A DNA stretch of 64,000 nucleotides. Origin: Corynebacterium minutissimum. GTDB lineage: Bacteria; Actinomycetota; Actinomycetes; Mycobacteriales; Mycobacteriaceae. The stretch covers positions 2,356,001-2,420,000 of the forward strand of contig NZ_CP069533.1 in assembly GCF_016889765.1 (NCBI RefSeq). Reading direction: 5' to 3'. Position numbers and translations under genes: made by a program. The stretch's first letter is position 1, and each line of letters opens with the position of its first letter. Shown here one piece after another: positions 29,571 through 37,410 of the stretch. A model generated the notes under the pieces. That model was not told the origin of the DNA. It was given only the letters and a program-made list of their open reading frames with translations, and made no database searches.

Positions 29571-30656
29571 ATGAGCCGCACGCCGCTCGGAGACTCACTT
29601 CCGGATTTCCCGTGGAACTCCTTGGCCGATGCCAAGAAGAAGGCCCAGGCCCATCCGGACGGAATCGTGGATCTCTCTGTAGGCAACCCTGTCGATCCGG
29701 TCGCACCCGGTGTGCAGCTAGCTCTTTCTTCTGTAGCGGAAGCTCCCGGCTACCCGCAAACACAAGGCACTCCGGAACTGCGGGAGGCCATCGCTCAGGC
29801 CCTAGAACGCCGTTACCACATGCAGGTGGACGCGGTCCTGCCGGTCATCGGCACCAAGGAAGCCATCGCGTGGCTGCCCACCTTGTTGGGCATGCGCGGC
29901 CAGACCGTGGCCTTCCCCTCGGTGGCATACCCCACCTATGAGGTCGGCGCGCTCCTTGCAGGCGCGAAGCCGCTGCGCGCGGACGAGGACTTCCAGGACG
30001 CCTCGCTGGTATTCATCAATTCGCCGTCTAATCCGACGGGCAAGGTGTTGGGCGTCGATAGGCTTCGCGAAATCGTCGCCTGGGCGCGCGCGAACAATGC
30101 CATCGTGGCCTCCGACGAGTGCTACATGAGCCTCGGTTGGGATGACGCGAACCCGCCCGTATCCATTCTCGACCCGCGGGTCACCGACGGCGATAACACC
30201 GGGCTCATCGCTATGCATTCGCTGTCCAAGACCGCGAACATGGCGTCCTACCGCGCTGGTTTCTTTGCCGGCGATGCCGAACTCATTGCCGAGCTGCTGG
30301 AACTGCGTAAGCACGCAGGGCTCATCGTTCCGGGCCCGATTCAGGCCGCCATGGTCGCCGCGCTTGACGACGACCCCTCCGAAGCCCTCCAACGCCAGCG
30401 CTACGCCACCCGCCGTGCCAAGCTTATGCGCGCGCTGACCGACGCTGGTTTCACCATCGAGCACTCGGAGGCCGGCATGTACCTGTGGGCTACGCGTGGT
30501 GAGAATTGCCGCGCAACCGTCGATTGGCTGGCGGAACGCGGCATCCTCGTTGCCCCTGGTGATTTCTACGGTCCCGCCGGCGAGCAGTACGTGCGCATTG
30601 GCTTGAACGGCACTGATGAGCGCATCGCCGCAGCGGTCGCACGGTTGGCTGCGTAA
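29571..30656 (+). CDS. dapC: Succinyldiaminopimelate transaminase
   Basis: 361 aa. PLP-dependent class I/II aminotransferase: VDLSVGNPVDPVAP, YPQTQGTPELREAI, INSPSNPTGKVL, VASDECYMSLGW, and SLSKTANMASYRAGF with the PLP lysine near residue 220. It converts N-succinyl-2-amino-6-ketopimelate to N-succinyl-LL-diaminopimelate. dapD (36,421) and dapE (38,860) of the same succinylase branch are in this window, which makes the functional call more secure than homology alone. Confidence 0.92.
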   Translation: MSRTPLGDSLPDFPWNSLADAKKKAQAHPDGIVDLSVGNPVDPVAPGVQLALSSVAEAPGYPQTQGTPELREAIAQALERRYHMQVDAVLPVIGTKEAIAWLPTLLGMRGQTVAFPSVAYPTYEVGALLAGAKPLRADEDFQDASLVFINSPSNPTGKVLGVDRLREIVAWARANNAIVASDECYMSLGWDDANPPVSILDPRVTDGDNTGLIAMHSLSKTANMASYRAGFFAGDAELIAELLELRKHAGLIVPGPIQAAMVAALDDDPSEALQRQRYATRRAKLMRALTDAGFTIEHSEAGMYLWATRGENCRATVDWLAERGILVAPGDFYGPAGEQYVRIGLNGTDERIAAAVARLAA

Positions 30657-31481
30657 GTGGCCTTTCGCCCTCCAGCGCGGGAGGGGATTAGCCCGCGCAA
30701 GGTGATGCTCACCGGCATCGTGCCTGCTTCTCCTACCTATTGGGCAGGGGAGGCGGGGGATTCCGCGTTTTCGCCCGGGACACGCTTGGAGCCAGGCACT
30801 CTACTTCCTGGGCCCACGTTGGCGTGGTATCACCCTTCCGTCCCGCGTGAAGAACCCATTCCTTTCGACTACTGGGTGGTGTATGAGGACGGGGATCTGA
30901 TAGTCGTCGATAAGCCGCACTTCTTACCCACGACGTCGAATGGGCGCATCGTGCGCGAAACCCTGCAGACTCGGCTCCGAGTGGATTTCGGGGAGGACGA
31001 GATTGTGCCGCTGCACCGTCTGGACAGGCTGACTGCGGGGCTGGTGTTGTGCTCGCGCAATCCCCGGACGCGGCCTTGTTACCAGCGTCTTTTTCAGGAT
31101 CGAGTGGTGGTGAAACATTACCAAGCTCGAGTAGCCGCTCCCTTTTCTTTTGACGGTACGGTCCGCCTAGGCATGCGGCGCGTGCGCGGTGAGCGTCAGG
31201 TGCGCGTGGATCCTTCCGGGACTCTTACGCAGACTCGCGTGCTTGCCCAAGGCACGCTTGTCGACGTCTGGCCGCTCACCGGCCATACCCACCAGATTCG
31301 CGTGGTGCTCAATCACCTGGGCCATCCGATCATGGGCGATGATACCTATCCCGTGGACCGCGGGCTGGCCCTTTATGATTTCTCTTCGCCCTTGCAGCTT
31401 GCACACATCGCGATGAGCTTTACTGACCCCATAAGTGGCCGTGAGCGTGTGTTTAAGCGCGTGCACGGCGAGCGTTTTTAG
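30657..31481 (+). CDS. Pseudouridine synthase, RluA family
   Basis: 274 aa. PLHRLDRLTAGLVLCSR near residue 120 is the catalytic motif with the essential aspartate. LTGHTHQIRVVLNHLGHPIMGD is the second RluA hallmark. An N-terminal extension of about 70 residues (containing PASPTYWAGEAGD) precedes the core and is typical of actinobacterial members. RNA target cannot be told from sequence. GTG start immediately after the dapC TAA, so co-translated. Confidence 0.9.
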   Translation: MAFRPPAREGISPRKVMLTGIVPASPTYWAGEAGDSAFSPGTRLEPGTLLPGPTLAWYHPSVPREEPIPFDYWVVYEDGDLIVVDKPHFLPTTSNGRIVRETLQTRLRVDFGEDEIVPLHRLDRLTAGLVLCSRNPRTRPCYQRLFQDRVVVKHYQARVAAPFSFDGTVRLGMRRVRGERQVRVDPSGTLTQTRVLAQGTLVDVWPLTGHTHQIRVVLNHLGHPIMGDDTYPVDRGLALYDFSSPLQLAHIAMSFTDPISGRERVFKRVHGERF

Positions 31482-31558
31482 TTTGCGCGAGGCGAGGGAC
31501 TAAACTCGTACGAAGTTTTATTCATCAATATTGAGCATTCTGCATGAAGGGTGGGTCC

Positions 31559-32122
31559 ATGGCGGACTTGAGCTTTGCTCGCTTTGCCTCGAACTTTGGC
31601 CAGTTCATCAAGTTCGGACTGGTTGGCGGTTCGGGCACGCTGGTCAACATTGCGACCTCCATCGTGGCCGCGAAATGCGGCTTGGCCTGGTTCGGCGCCA
31701 CTCCGCATGATGCGATGTTTAACCTCTTTGGCACCCAGTTCCACGTGCGCTGGTTCATGCTCTTTTCCACCATTGCCTTTCTTGTGGCTAATACGTGGAA
31801 CTACCAGCTCAATCGCATGTGGACCTTCAAGTCCGTGAACAAGGTGTCGTGGTTGCGAGGATTCTTGCCGTTCCTCATTACTGGCATTGGCGCCTACTTG
31901 GTAACTCTCGCGGTGCAGTACTTGCTCATGAATCCGACCTCGCCGCTGCAGCTTCCGCCTCATATCTTCGACGACACCACCGGCTTCCGCACGATGTACT
32001 ACTGGGCGAACGCCATCTCCATTGTCGTGGCCATGCCTATCAATTTTGTGTTCAACAAGCTGTGGACCTTCCGCTCGACGCCCAAGAAGCCGGTCGTGGT
32101 GCACGAAACTAAGCCCGCTTAA
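31559..32122 (+). CDS. GtrA-family membrane protein
   Basis: 187 aa from the ATG at 31559, with AAGGGTGG 7 nt upstream; an ATG five codons earlier is possible. Four hydrophobic segments and the family start FGQFIKFGLVGGSGTLVNI, then VANTWNYQLNRMWTFKS and FVFNKLWTFRS (paired NR/NK-WTF motifs of GtrA). Members flip or present polyprenyl-linked sugars, in actinobacteria often for arabinogalactan assembly. Stands alone between the pseudouridine synthase and a repeat-rich gap. Confidence 0.9.
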   Translation: MADLSFARFASNFGQFIKFGLVGGSGTLVNIATSIVAAKCGLAWFGATPHDAMFNLFGTQFHVRWFMLFSTIAFLVANTWNYQLNRMWTFKSVNKVSWLRGFLPFLITGIGAYLVTLAVQYLLMNPTSPLQLPPHIFDDTTGFRTMYYWANAISIVVAMPINFVFNKLWTFRSTPKKPVVVHETKPA

Positions 32123-32508
32123 GCGTCGTTGCAGCCTGGGGCCACGTGCTTTCCCGCCCCGCCACCCTCCACTCTCCGCGCCATCCTGCCCCCGCTGCTC
32201 TTCCCGCCACACCGACCCTCCACACCGACCCTCCACCCTTCGCGCTCACCAGCGTCCGGTCGCGGGATCTTCGTGCTTCTCCGGTGAGCGCGAAAGGCGC
32301 GGACCTTCACCCACCACTCCCTTCGCGCTCACGGGAAACGCCCGTTCTGCGAGAATCTTGGTTTCGGTGAGCGTCTAGGGCAGCCACCACCCGAGCGGCA
32401 GCTACCACTCGAACGTCAGCCACCACCCTTGGCGCTCACAGGGATGAGAAAACAGCAACACCCGCCTTCCGCGGTGAGCGCGAAGGGCGGGCCGGAAAAT
32501 GAAAGCAG
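32123..32508. repeat. Intergenic region with GC-rich palindromic half-sites
   Basis: 386 bp without a gene. Direct and inverted copies of CCCTTCGCGCTCAC are at 32236-32249, 32319-32332 and 32426-32439 (variant CCCTTGGCGCTCAC). The complementary GGTGAGCGCGAAGGG or close variants are at 32283-32297, about 32366-32375 (partial) and 32473-32487. They form three arm pairs spaced by about 30-40 bp. The left third is a pyrimidine-rich tract with CACCGACCCTCCA twice (about 32211-32236). The same half-site recurs at 34.2-34.8 kb. Confidence 0.8.
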
Positions 32509-32979
32509 TTAGTCCTCGAGTTCGGCATCGAGGCGGGCTTGGTCGCGACGATGCTGGCGACGTCGAATGAAGGGCGTCAGGATCACCACGGTCATAACAC
32601 CAGCCACGGCGCCAATGAGATAAGAGGCCGGGGCAGGCTTGTAGGCGTTACACGCAATGCCGGCGAACATAACGATGAGCGGTACGAGGTACAAGACCAT
32701 CACAGTCCAATTGCGGCTGACGAGTGGTGTCGCGATGCGACGGCGCAGCCACACCGTACCAATGGTATTTCCGATAACCGTGGGCACAAGCACGAGAAGG
32801 CAGAGCATGCTCATCTGGCCTGGGAGTACCCACGCGAGAATGGCAGCGACGACGAGTTCGAGAAACTGGATGAGAGGCGCAGCAATGGTGCACGCCTTGT
32901 AGAAGGTTTCGCGCTCGTATTCGTCGTGTGATGCACGTTCGATTTCTCGAAGTGAGTAGTTGGCAATTGCATTAATCAT
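32509..32979 (-). CDS. Membrane protein paired with an Xre regulator
   Basis: 156 aa from the ATG at 32979, picked because GGAG lies 9 nt upstream; ATGs at 32988 and 33018 are less well placed. A short helical N-terminus (NYSLREIERASHDEYERETF) precedes four hydrophobic helices (about residues 25-45, 52-70, 80-98, 108-128) and a very basic tail (RRRQHRRDQARLDAELED). The start lies inside the 3' end of the upstream HTH gene (8-bp overlap), so the two are translationally coupled. Similar Xre-plus-membrane pairs exist in Gram-positive bacteria; function unknown. Confidence 0.7.
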   Translation of the reverse strand: MINAIANYSLREIERASHDEYERETFYKACTIAAPLIQFLELVVAAILAWVLPGQMSMLCLLVLVPTVIGNTIGTVWLRRRIATPLVSRNWTVMVLYLVPLIVMFAGIACNAYKPAPASYLIGAVAGVMTVVILTPFIRRRQHRRDQARLDAELED

Positions 32980-33181
32980 GTTGATCATCTCCAAAAATTT
33001 CTTCGACGGTTTTTCCAAGTTCGCGGCAGATGTCTAGGGCGAGATGCACTGAAGGGGAATAGTTTCCGCGTTCAATGTTCGCGATGGTCTGGCGGGAGAC
33101 GCCTGCTCGTTCGGCGAGTTCAGCCTGTGACAGCTCGAGCCAACGCCGCCATTTGCGGACCATGTTGGGGTTGTCGGGCAT
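32972..33181 (-). CDS. Small Xre/Cro-CI type transcriptional regulator
   Basis: 69 aa, almost entirely a helix-turn-helix: RWLELSQAELAERAGVSRQT followed by IANIERGNYSPSVHLALDIC, ending in KTVEEIFGDD. The size and the IF-terminal strand match YozG-like minimal repressors. AAAGGAGG precedes the ATG by 4 nt. Co-encoded with a membrane protein; autoregulation is likely but no operator is evident in the upstream 57 bp. Confidence 0.88.
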   Translation of the reverse strand: MPDNPNMVRKWRRWLELSQAELAERAGVSRQTIANIERGNYSPSVHLALDICRELGKTVEEIFGDDQHD

Positions 33182-33238
33182 CGAACCTCCTTTAAGGTGT
33201 GTCGCGCTTACATGACTCAGTGTAAAGAATAATTGACA

Positions 33239-34096
33239 CTAAGGCAACCGTTGTAGGCATAAATGCCACATCCAATAGGGCTGTGTCACGCACGAGGGCA
33301 GTTGCGGCTCTCGACCTTTGAGCAGCTCAAGCGTCGCTTTGATGAGGGCGAGGGCATCATCGAGGTGGTAACGGATATCGTCGGCAGTAAAGCGCAAAAC
33401 TGTGTAACCGTGAGCGACAGCCGCATTCTGTTTGGATCGATCTGCCTGAAAAACCTCACTGTGCTTGTGGTACTCCCAGCCATCAACTTCGATGATGAGT
33501 TTGTCAATGAGAAAGTCGAAGCGGTACCCCGCGATGAGCACATTATGCTCCGGGTAAATCCCTTTCGCCCGCAAACTCCGGCTGAGCTCCTGCTCCGACC
33601 GGCTATCCGTGCCTATCGGGGTGTTTCGAATCGCCTCTTTCAGCCGCCGGGGCACTCGCCGCATCCTCTGCTTGTCTTTCTCTAAGCGTCCGGGGCCGTC
33701 TTTGCCGCGATAATGCTTCTCCAGCAAAGGGCCGCTCGCGCCAGCTATACGGCGCGCCGACCACAGCGCCTCGACAACGGGCAGGCCTCCCACCTTGGTT
33801 GTAGCGCGAAGCCGCGAATGCGTCACGCGAAACTTCTTCCCTTTAAGAGTTCGCGGCCCCTCTGCTTCCAGGGGAAATGTCAGCTGTCGACCGAGGTAAA
33901 TCTCCTGCGCAGTCTTGCCCGTGAAATGAACGCGGCTCAACCCATGCACCAAAGCCCGCGCGACCGCCAGCGGCGTCCACTCGTCGGTGTAAATCCCCCG
34001 ATGCACACGGAAGAGCGTACGCTCGCGAAGCTTCCGCTTGATAGCCTCTTTGCCGAGTCCCTGTTCGCGTAGTTCTGCGGTAGTCCATGTTCCCAT
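33239..34096 (-). CDS. AbiEi-type N-terminal and DUF559 nuclease-fold protein
   Basis: 285 aa. The first 55 residues (TWTTAELREQGLGKEAIKRK, then FRVHRGIYTDEW) resemble the winged-helix domain of type IV AbiEi antitoxins. The C-terminal third (SRSEQELSRSLRAKGI, FDFLIDKLIIEVDGWEYH, VLRFTADDI) fits DUF559, related to Vsr/restriction endonucleases, with Glu and Asp of the active site (E in RSEQE, D in RFDFLID, E in IIEVDG). Such proteins are abundant in Actinobacteria as single genes without a toxin partner. Role unclear; none of the neighbours is an AbiEii toxin. Confidence 0.75.
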   Translation of the reverse strand: MGTWTTAELREQGLGKEAIKRKLRERTLFRVHRGIYTDEWTPLAVARALVHGLSRVHFTGKTAQEIYLGRQLTFPLEAEGPRTLKGKKFRVTHSRLRATTKVGGLPVVEALWSARRIAGASGPLLEKHYRGKDGPGRLEKDKQRMRRVPRRLKEAIRNTPIGTDSRSEQELSRSLRAKGIYPEHNVLIAGYRFDFLIDKLIIEVDGWEYHKHSEVFQADRSKQNAAVAHGYTVLRFTADDIRYHLDDALALIKATLELLKGREPQLPSCVTQPYWMWHLCLQRLP

Positions 34097-34881
34097 AGGA
34101 CCGAAAATAAGCAGTGCTTAGCGACGCCCCCACCACCCCAACCACAGCCTGTGGAGAACTAGCTCTCGCGAGCGGCCCCCAGGGCTGAATTGCTGTTCCC
34201 CTGTGGATAACGTCCCTTCGCGCTCACCGACGAGTGGCGGAATGTGGTAGTGGAGGCTGACTGTGAGCGTGTCGGGCTTGAAGCTGGGTCAGCTCACCGC
34301 ACCAACCGCCCATCGCGCCGCCCCCAACCTTTCGCACCGACTCGTTGCCAACGGCCTTACGCCCTTCGCATCGCCCCACCAATGAACACCGCCCTTTGCG
34401 CTCACCGAAATCAAGTTTCGACAATATGTGGCGCTTACGGTGAGCGCGAAGGGAGGGTAAGGGGCGCGGGGTGGTGCGAGATTAGCTCACAACGCCCTTT
34501 GCGCTCACGGGGCGAGTTGAAGTGGCGCTCTGGTGGTCGATGGTGAGCGCGAAGGGAGGGAAAGAGGCGCGGGGTGGTGCGGGATTAGCTCACAACGCCC
34601 TTTGCGCTCACGGGGCGAGTTGAAGTGGCGCTCTGGTGGTCGATGGTGAGCGCGAAGGGAGGGTAAGAGGCGCGGGGTGGTGCGGGATTAGCTCACAACG
34701 CCCTTCGCGCTCACGGAGCGAGTTGAAATGGTGCTCTGGTGGTCGCTGGTGAGCGCGAAGGGAGGGTAAGACGCGCGGATTGGGGAGGGGAAGGGGAGAG
34801 AACTGCAGGGGGGGAGAGGAGAGTTGGGGAGAGAACGGCAGTGAAAGTGGTAATAGGAGAGAGAAGAGAGGAGCAGGGTAG
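34097..34881. repeat. Intergenic region with 103-bp tandem repeats and a purine-rich tract
   Basis: 785 bp without a supported gene. ATTAGCTCAC recurs at 34481, 34584 and 34687, giving a 103-bp period with about three copies. Each unit contains CCCTT(T/C)GCGCTCAC (34495-34508, 34598-34611, 34701-34714) facing GGTGAGCGCGAAGGG (34542-34556, 34645-34659, 34748-34762). Isolated half-sites lie at 34214-34228, 34392-34406 and 34439-34453. From about 34770 to 34876 the plus strand is strongly purine-rich. Short ORFs across the repeat have no protein features. Confidence 0.85.
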
Positions 34882-36312
34882 CTAGCGGGCTTCTAGCTCG
34901 GCGGCGGTAGGCAGCGGGAGGCGAGCCGTGGGGGCGATGCCGCGAGCCTTGGCGTTGATAACACCGGCGATGGCGAGTACCGCGAACATGGAGGCGGCGG
35001 AGAGGAGTTGGATGCGGGCGGAGGCGTCGGTAAGCATGAGCACCGCAATGGCAGCAAAGAGTGCCAGGGCGAACCACGTGAGGTAAGGGTAGGCCCACAT
35101 GCGCACGGGCAGCGGGTGAATGGCCTCGAGCTGGCGGCGCAAGCGCAGCTGGCTCACGGCGATGAACACCCACACGATGAGCAACGACGCGCCGGCCGCG
35201 TTGAGCATGAAGGACAAAAGCCAGCCCGTATCGGCGTAATTCAGCACGACCATGACCACGGACAACGCCACAGAGAGAGCAATGGCGGCCGTGGGCACGC
35301 CGCGGCGGTCAGTCGAAGCGAAAAGCTTGGGAGCCTCACCGCGTGAGGCCAGCGAATGCATCATGCGCGAAGAAGCGTAAATCTGCGCGTTGAAGGCAGA
35401 GAGCAGCGCGAGGACGATGACAACCTCCATGATGACCGCAGCACCTGGGATGCCAGCGCGGTCGAGCACCATGGTGAAGGGGGATTCGGCAGCGGACTGC
35501 GCGGAACCGAGCGAGGAGTAGGGCAGGAGGAAGGTGATGACGAGGACGGAGCCAAGGTAGAACACCGAAATGCGCGTAATCGTGGTGCGCACAGCGTTAA
35601 CGAGGGACTTTTCTGGGTCCTCGGACTCGGCAGCCGCGATGGCGACGACCTCGATGCCGCCGAAAGCGAAGGCCACGGCAAGCAGGCCCGCTGCGACGCC
35701 ACCGAGGCCGTTCGGCATGAAGCCATCTTCCAAGAAGATCGACGTGCCGATAAAGGAGTGGCCGGGCAGGAGGCCAAAGACGAGGAGCGCGCCAATGATG
35801 AGGAAGAGGACAATGACGGCGACCTTGATGAAGGCGAACCAGTACTCGAACTCGCCAAACATGCGCACGCGCAGCAGGTTAATGAGGCCGAAGAGCGCGA
35901 CGCAGATGGCAGCAGGGATCCACGGTGGGCAGTCGAACCACGCGCCGATAAAACCTGCGGCGCCGGTGATTTCGGCACCGAGGACTGCGACAGTGGCGAG
36001 CCAATAAATCCAGCCTTGGGTAAAGCCTGCCCAGCGACCGATGCCGTGCTCCGCGTACTCGGAGAAGGAACCGGAGGCGGGGATGACCGTGCCCATCTCA
36101 CCAAGCATCTGCATGACGAGGATAGCAAGGAAACCAGCGATGAGATAGGCCAACAGAACGGCCGGGCCGGCGGCGGAAATGCCCACACCGGTACCCAGGA
36201 AAAGGCCCGCGCCAATGGTGGAACCGAGGCCCATCATAGTGAGATGGCGGACCTTCAGGCCGCTGCCGAGCGAGCGAGTAGAGGAATCGTTTTGAGCAGT
36301 CACCTCTAGCAT
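34882..36312 (-). CDS. Amino-acid permease (APC family)
   Basis: 476 aa from the ATG at 36312; an upstream in-frame ATG at 36384 lies in the dapD terminator region and is unlikely. Twelve predicted helices. LKVRHLTMMGLGSTIGAGLF followed by LGTGVGISAAGPAVLLAYLI is the amino acid transporter signature. A helix-6/7 region, AFAFGGIEVVAIAAAESEDP, is typical of the GABA/aromatic/AnsP branch. Substrate not decidable. Close relative of the permease at 37,411. The dapD gene lies between the two paralogues, all on the minus strand. Confidence 0.9.
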   Translation of the reverse strand: MLEVTAQNDSSTRSLGSGLKVRHLTMMGLGSTIGAGLFLGTGVGISAAGPAVLLAYLIAGFLAILVMQMLGEMGTVIPASGSFSEYAEHGIGRWAGFTQGWIYWLATVAVLGAEITGAAGFIGAWFDCPPWIPAAICVALFGLINLLRVRMFGEFEYWFAFIKVAVIVLFLIIGALLVFGLLPGHSFIGTSIFLEDGFMPNGLGGVAAGLLAVAFAFGGIEVVAIAAAESEDPEKSLVNAVRTTITRISVFYLGSVLVITFLLPYSSLGSAQSAAESPFTMVLDRAGIPGAAVIMEVVIVLALLSAFNAQIYASSRMMHSLASRGEAPKLFASTDRRGVPTAAIALSVALSVVMVVLNYADTGWLLSFMLNAAGASLLIVWVFIAVSQLRLRRQLEAIHPLPVRMWAYPYLTWFALALFAAIAVLMLTDASARIQLLSAASMFAVLAIAGVINAKARGIAPTARLPLPTAAELEAR

Positions 36313-36384
36313 TCTAGGCAGCCACTCGCGGGATTTGGGCAAAAGGGGAGATTTTGGCCGAGCCTGAGTAGTGGCGGATCGCAC

Positions 36385-36407
36385 AAGGCCCCGCAGAGCG
36401 GGGCCTT
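36385..36407 (-). terminator. Terminator downstream of dapD
   Basis: Perfect 10-bp stem AAGGCCCCGC (36385-36394) / GCGGGGCCTT (36398-36407) with a 3-nt loop, 14 bp after the dapD stop on the minus strand. There is only a short U-stretch beyond it. It separates dapD from the downstream permease gene. Confidence 0.75.
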
Positions 36408-36420
36408 AGGGCAGTAAAGA

Positions 36421-37392
36421 TTAGTTCTTGTGCAGGTCCTCGTTGAGGGCCACAGCCTCCGACTTCCAGTCCACGGCCTCGACGGCGCCGGTGGTGGAGT
36501 TGCGGCGCAGCAGCACGCCCGAGACACCAGAGAGCTGAGAACCCTTGACGGTCTCGCCCTCGGCAACATCGAGCGCCTGAGCAATCTTGCCGAAGACGGC
36601 GATCTTGGTACCTGCGGTGACGTAGAGGCCGGCTTCGACGACGGCGTCGTCGCCAAGCGAAATGCCAATGCCGGAGTTAGCGCCGAGCAGGCAGCGCTCA
36701 CCGATGGAGATGACCTCCTTGCCGCCGCCGGACAAAGTACCCATGATGGAGACACCGCCGCCGATATCGGAGCCATCGCCCACGACGACGCCCGCAGAAA
36801 TACGGCCCTCGACCATGGAAGCGCCCAAGGTACCAGCGTTGAAGTTCACGAAGCCCTCGTGCATTACCGTGGTGCCCTCAGCCAAGTGAGCGCCCAGGCG
36901 AACGCGGTCGGCGTCACCAATGCGCACGCCGGACGGGACAACGTAGTCCACCATGCGCGGGAACTTATCGACGGAGTAGACCACGACCGGGCCGCGGGAG
37001 GCGAGGCGGCCGCGGACCATCTGGAAATCAGCAACCGCGCAGGGGCCGTAGTTAGTCCAGACCACGTTGGCCAGCTTGCCAAAGATGCCATCGACGTTCA
37101 GGCCGTGCGGCTTGACTGCGCGGTGGGAAAGCAGGTGGAGGCGCAGGTAAGCGTCGTACGTATCGGCCGGAGCCTCGTCCAGATCCTTGATGGAGGTTTC
37201 CACCGCAATGCGGGCCACCCCGCGCTCTTCATCCGGACCAACGAGTTCGGCGAACTGCTGCGGAGTCTCCTCCAAGCGCTTGGTGCCGCTGGCATCTACA
37301 GGGGTATCGAGGTGGACTGCTGGGAACCAGACGTCCAGGACGGTGCCGTCGTGGGTAATGGTTGCCAGGCCACGTGCGGAAGCAGTAGTCAT
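36421..37392 (-). CDS. dapD: Tetrahydrodipicolinate N-succinyltransferase
   Basis: 323 aa, the length of actinobacterial DapD. Left-handed beta-helix repeats run from about residue 165 (VRIGDADRVRLGAHLAEGTT, then EGFVNFNAGTLGASMVEGRI and GVVVGDGSDIGGGVSIMGTL). The N-terminal domain contains AYLRLHLLSHRAVKPHGLNV, as in Rv1201c. It succinylates tetrahydrodipicolinate in the lysine/DAP pathway; dapE lies 1.5 kb away in divergent orientation and dapC is also in the window. Confidence 0.95.
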   Translation of the reverse strand: MTTASARGLATITHDGTVLDVWFPAVHLDTPVDASGTKRLEETPQQFAELVGPDEERGVARIAVETSIKDLDEAPADTYDAYLRLHLLSHRAVKPHGLNVDGIFGKLANVVWTNYGPCAVADFQMVRGRLASRGPVVVYSVDKFPRMVDYVVPSGVRIGDADRVRLGAHLAEGTTVMHEGFVNFNAGTLGASMVEGRISAGVVVGDGSDIGGGVSIMGTLSGGGKEVISIGERCLLGANSGIGISLGDDAVVEAGLYVTAGTKIAVFGKIAQALDVAEGETVKGSQLSGVSGVLLRRNSTTGAVEAVDWKSEAVALNEDLHKN

Positions 37393-37410
37393 AGCGTCAC
37401 ACCCTAGCAG

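Noticed and set aside
33239..34096. Toxin-antitoxin system (AbiE)
   Set aside because: No AbiEii-like nucleotidyltransferase toxin is next to it, and the C-terminal domain is DUF559.
34424..34785. CRISPR array
   Set aside because: The spaced repeats have a 103-bp period and the sequence between half-sites is itself repeated, not unique spacers; no cas genes are nearby.
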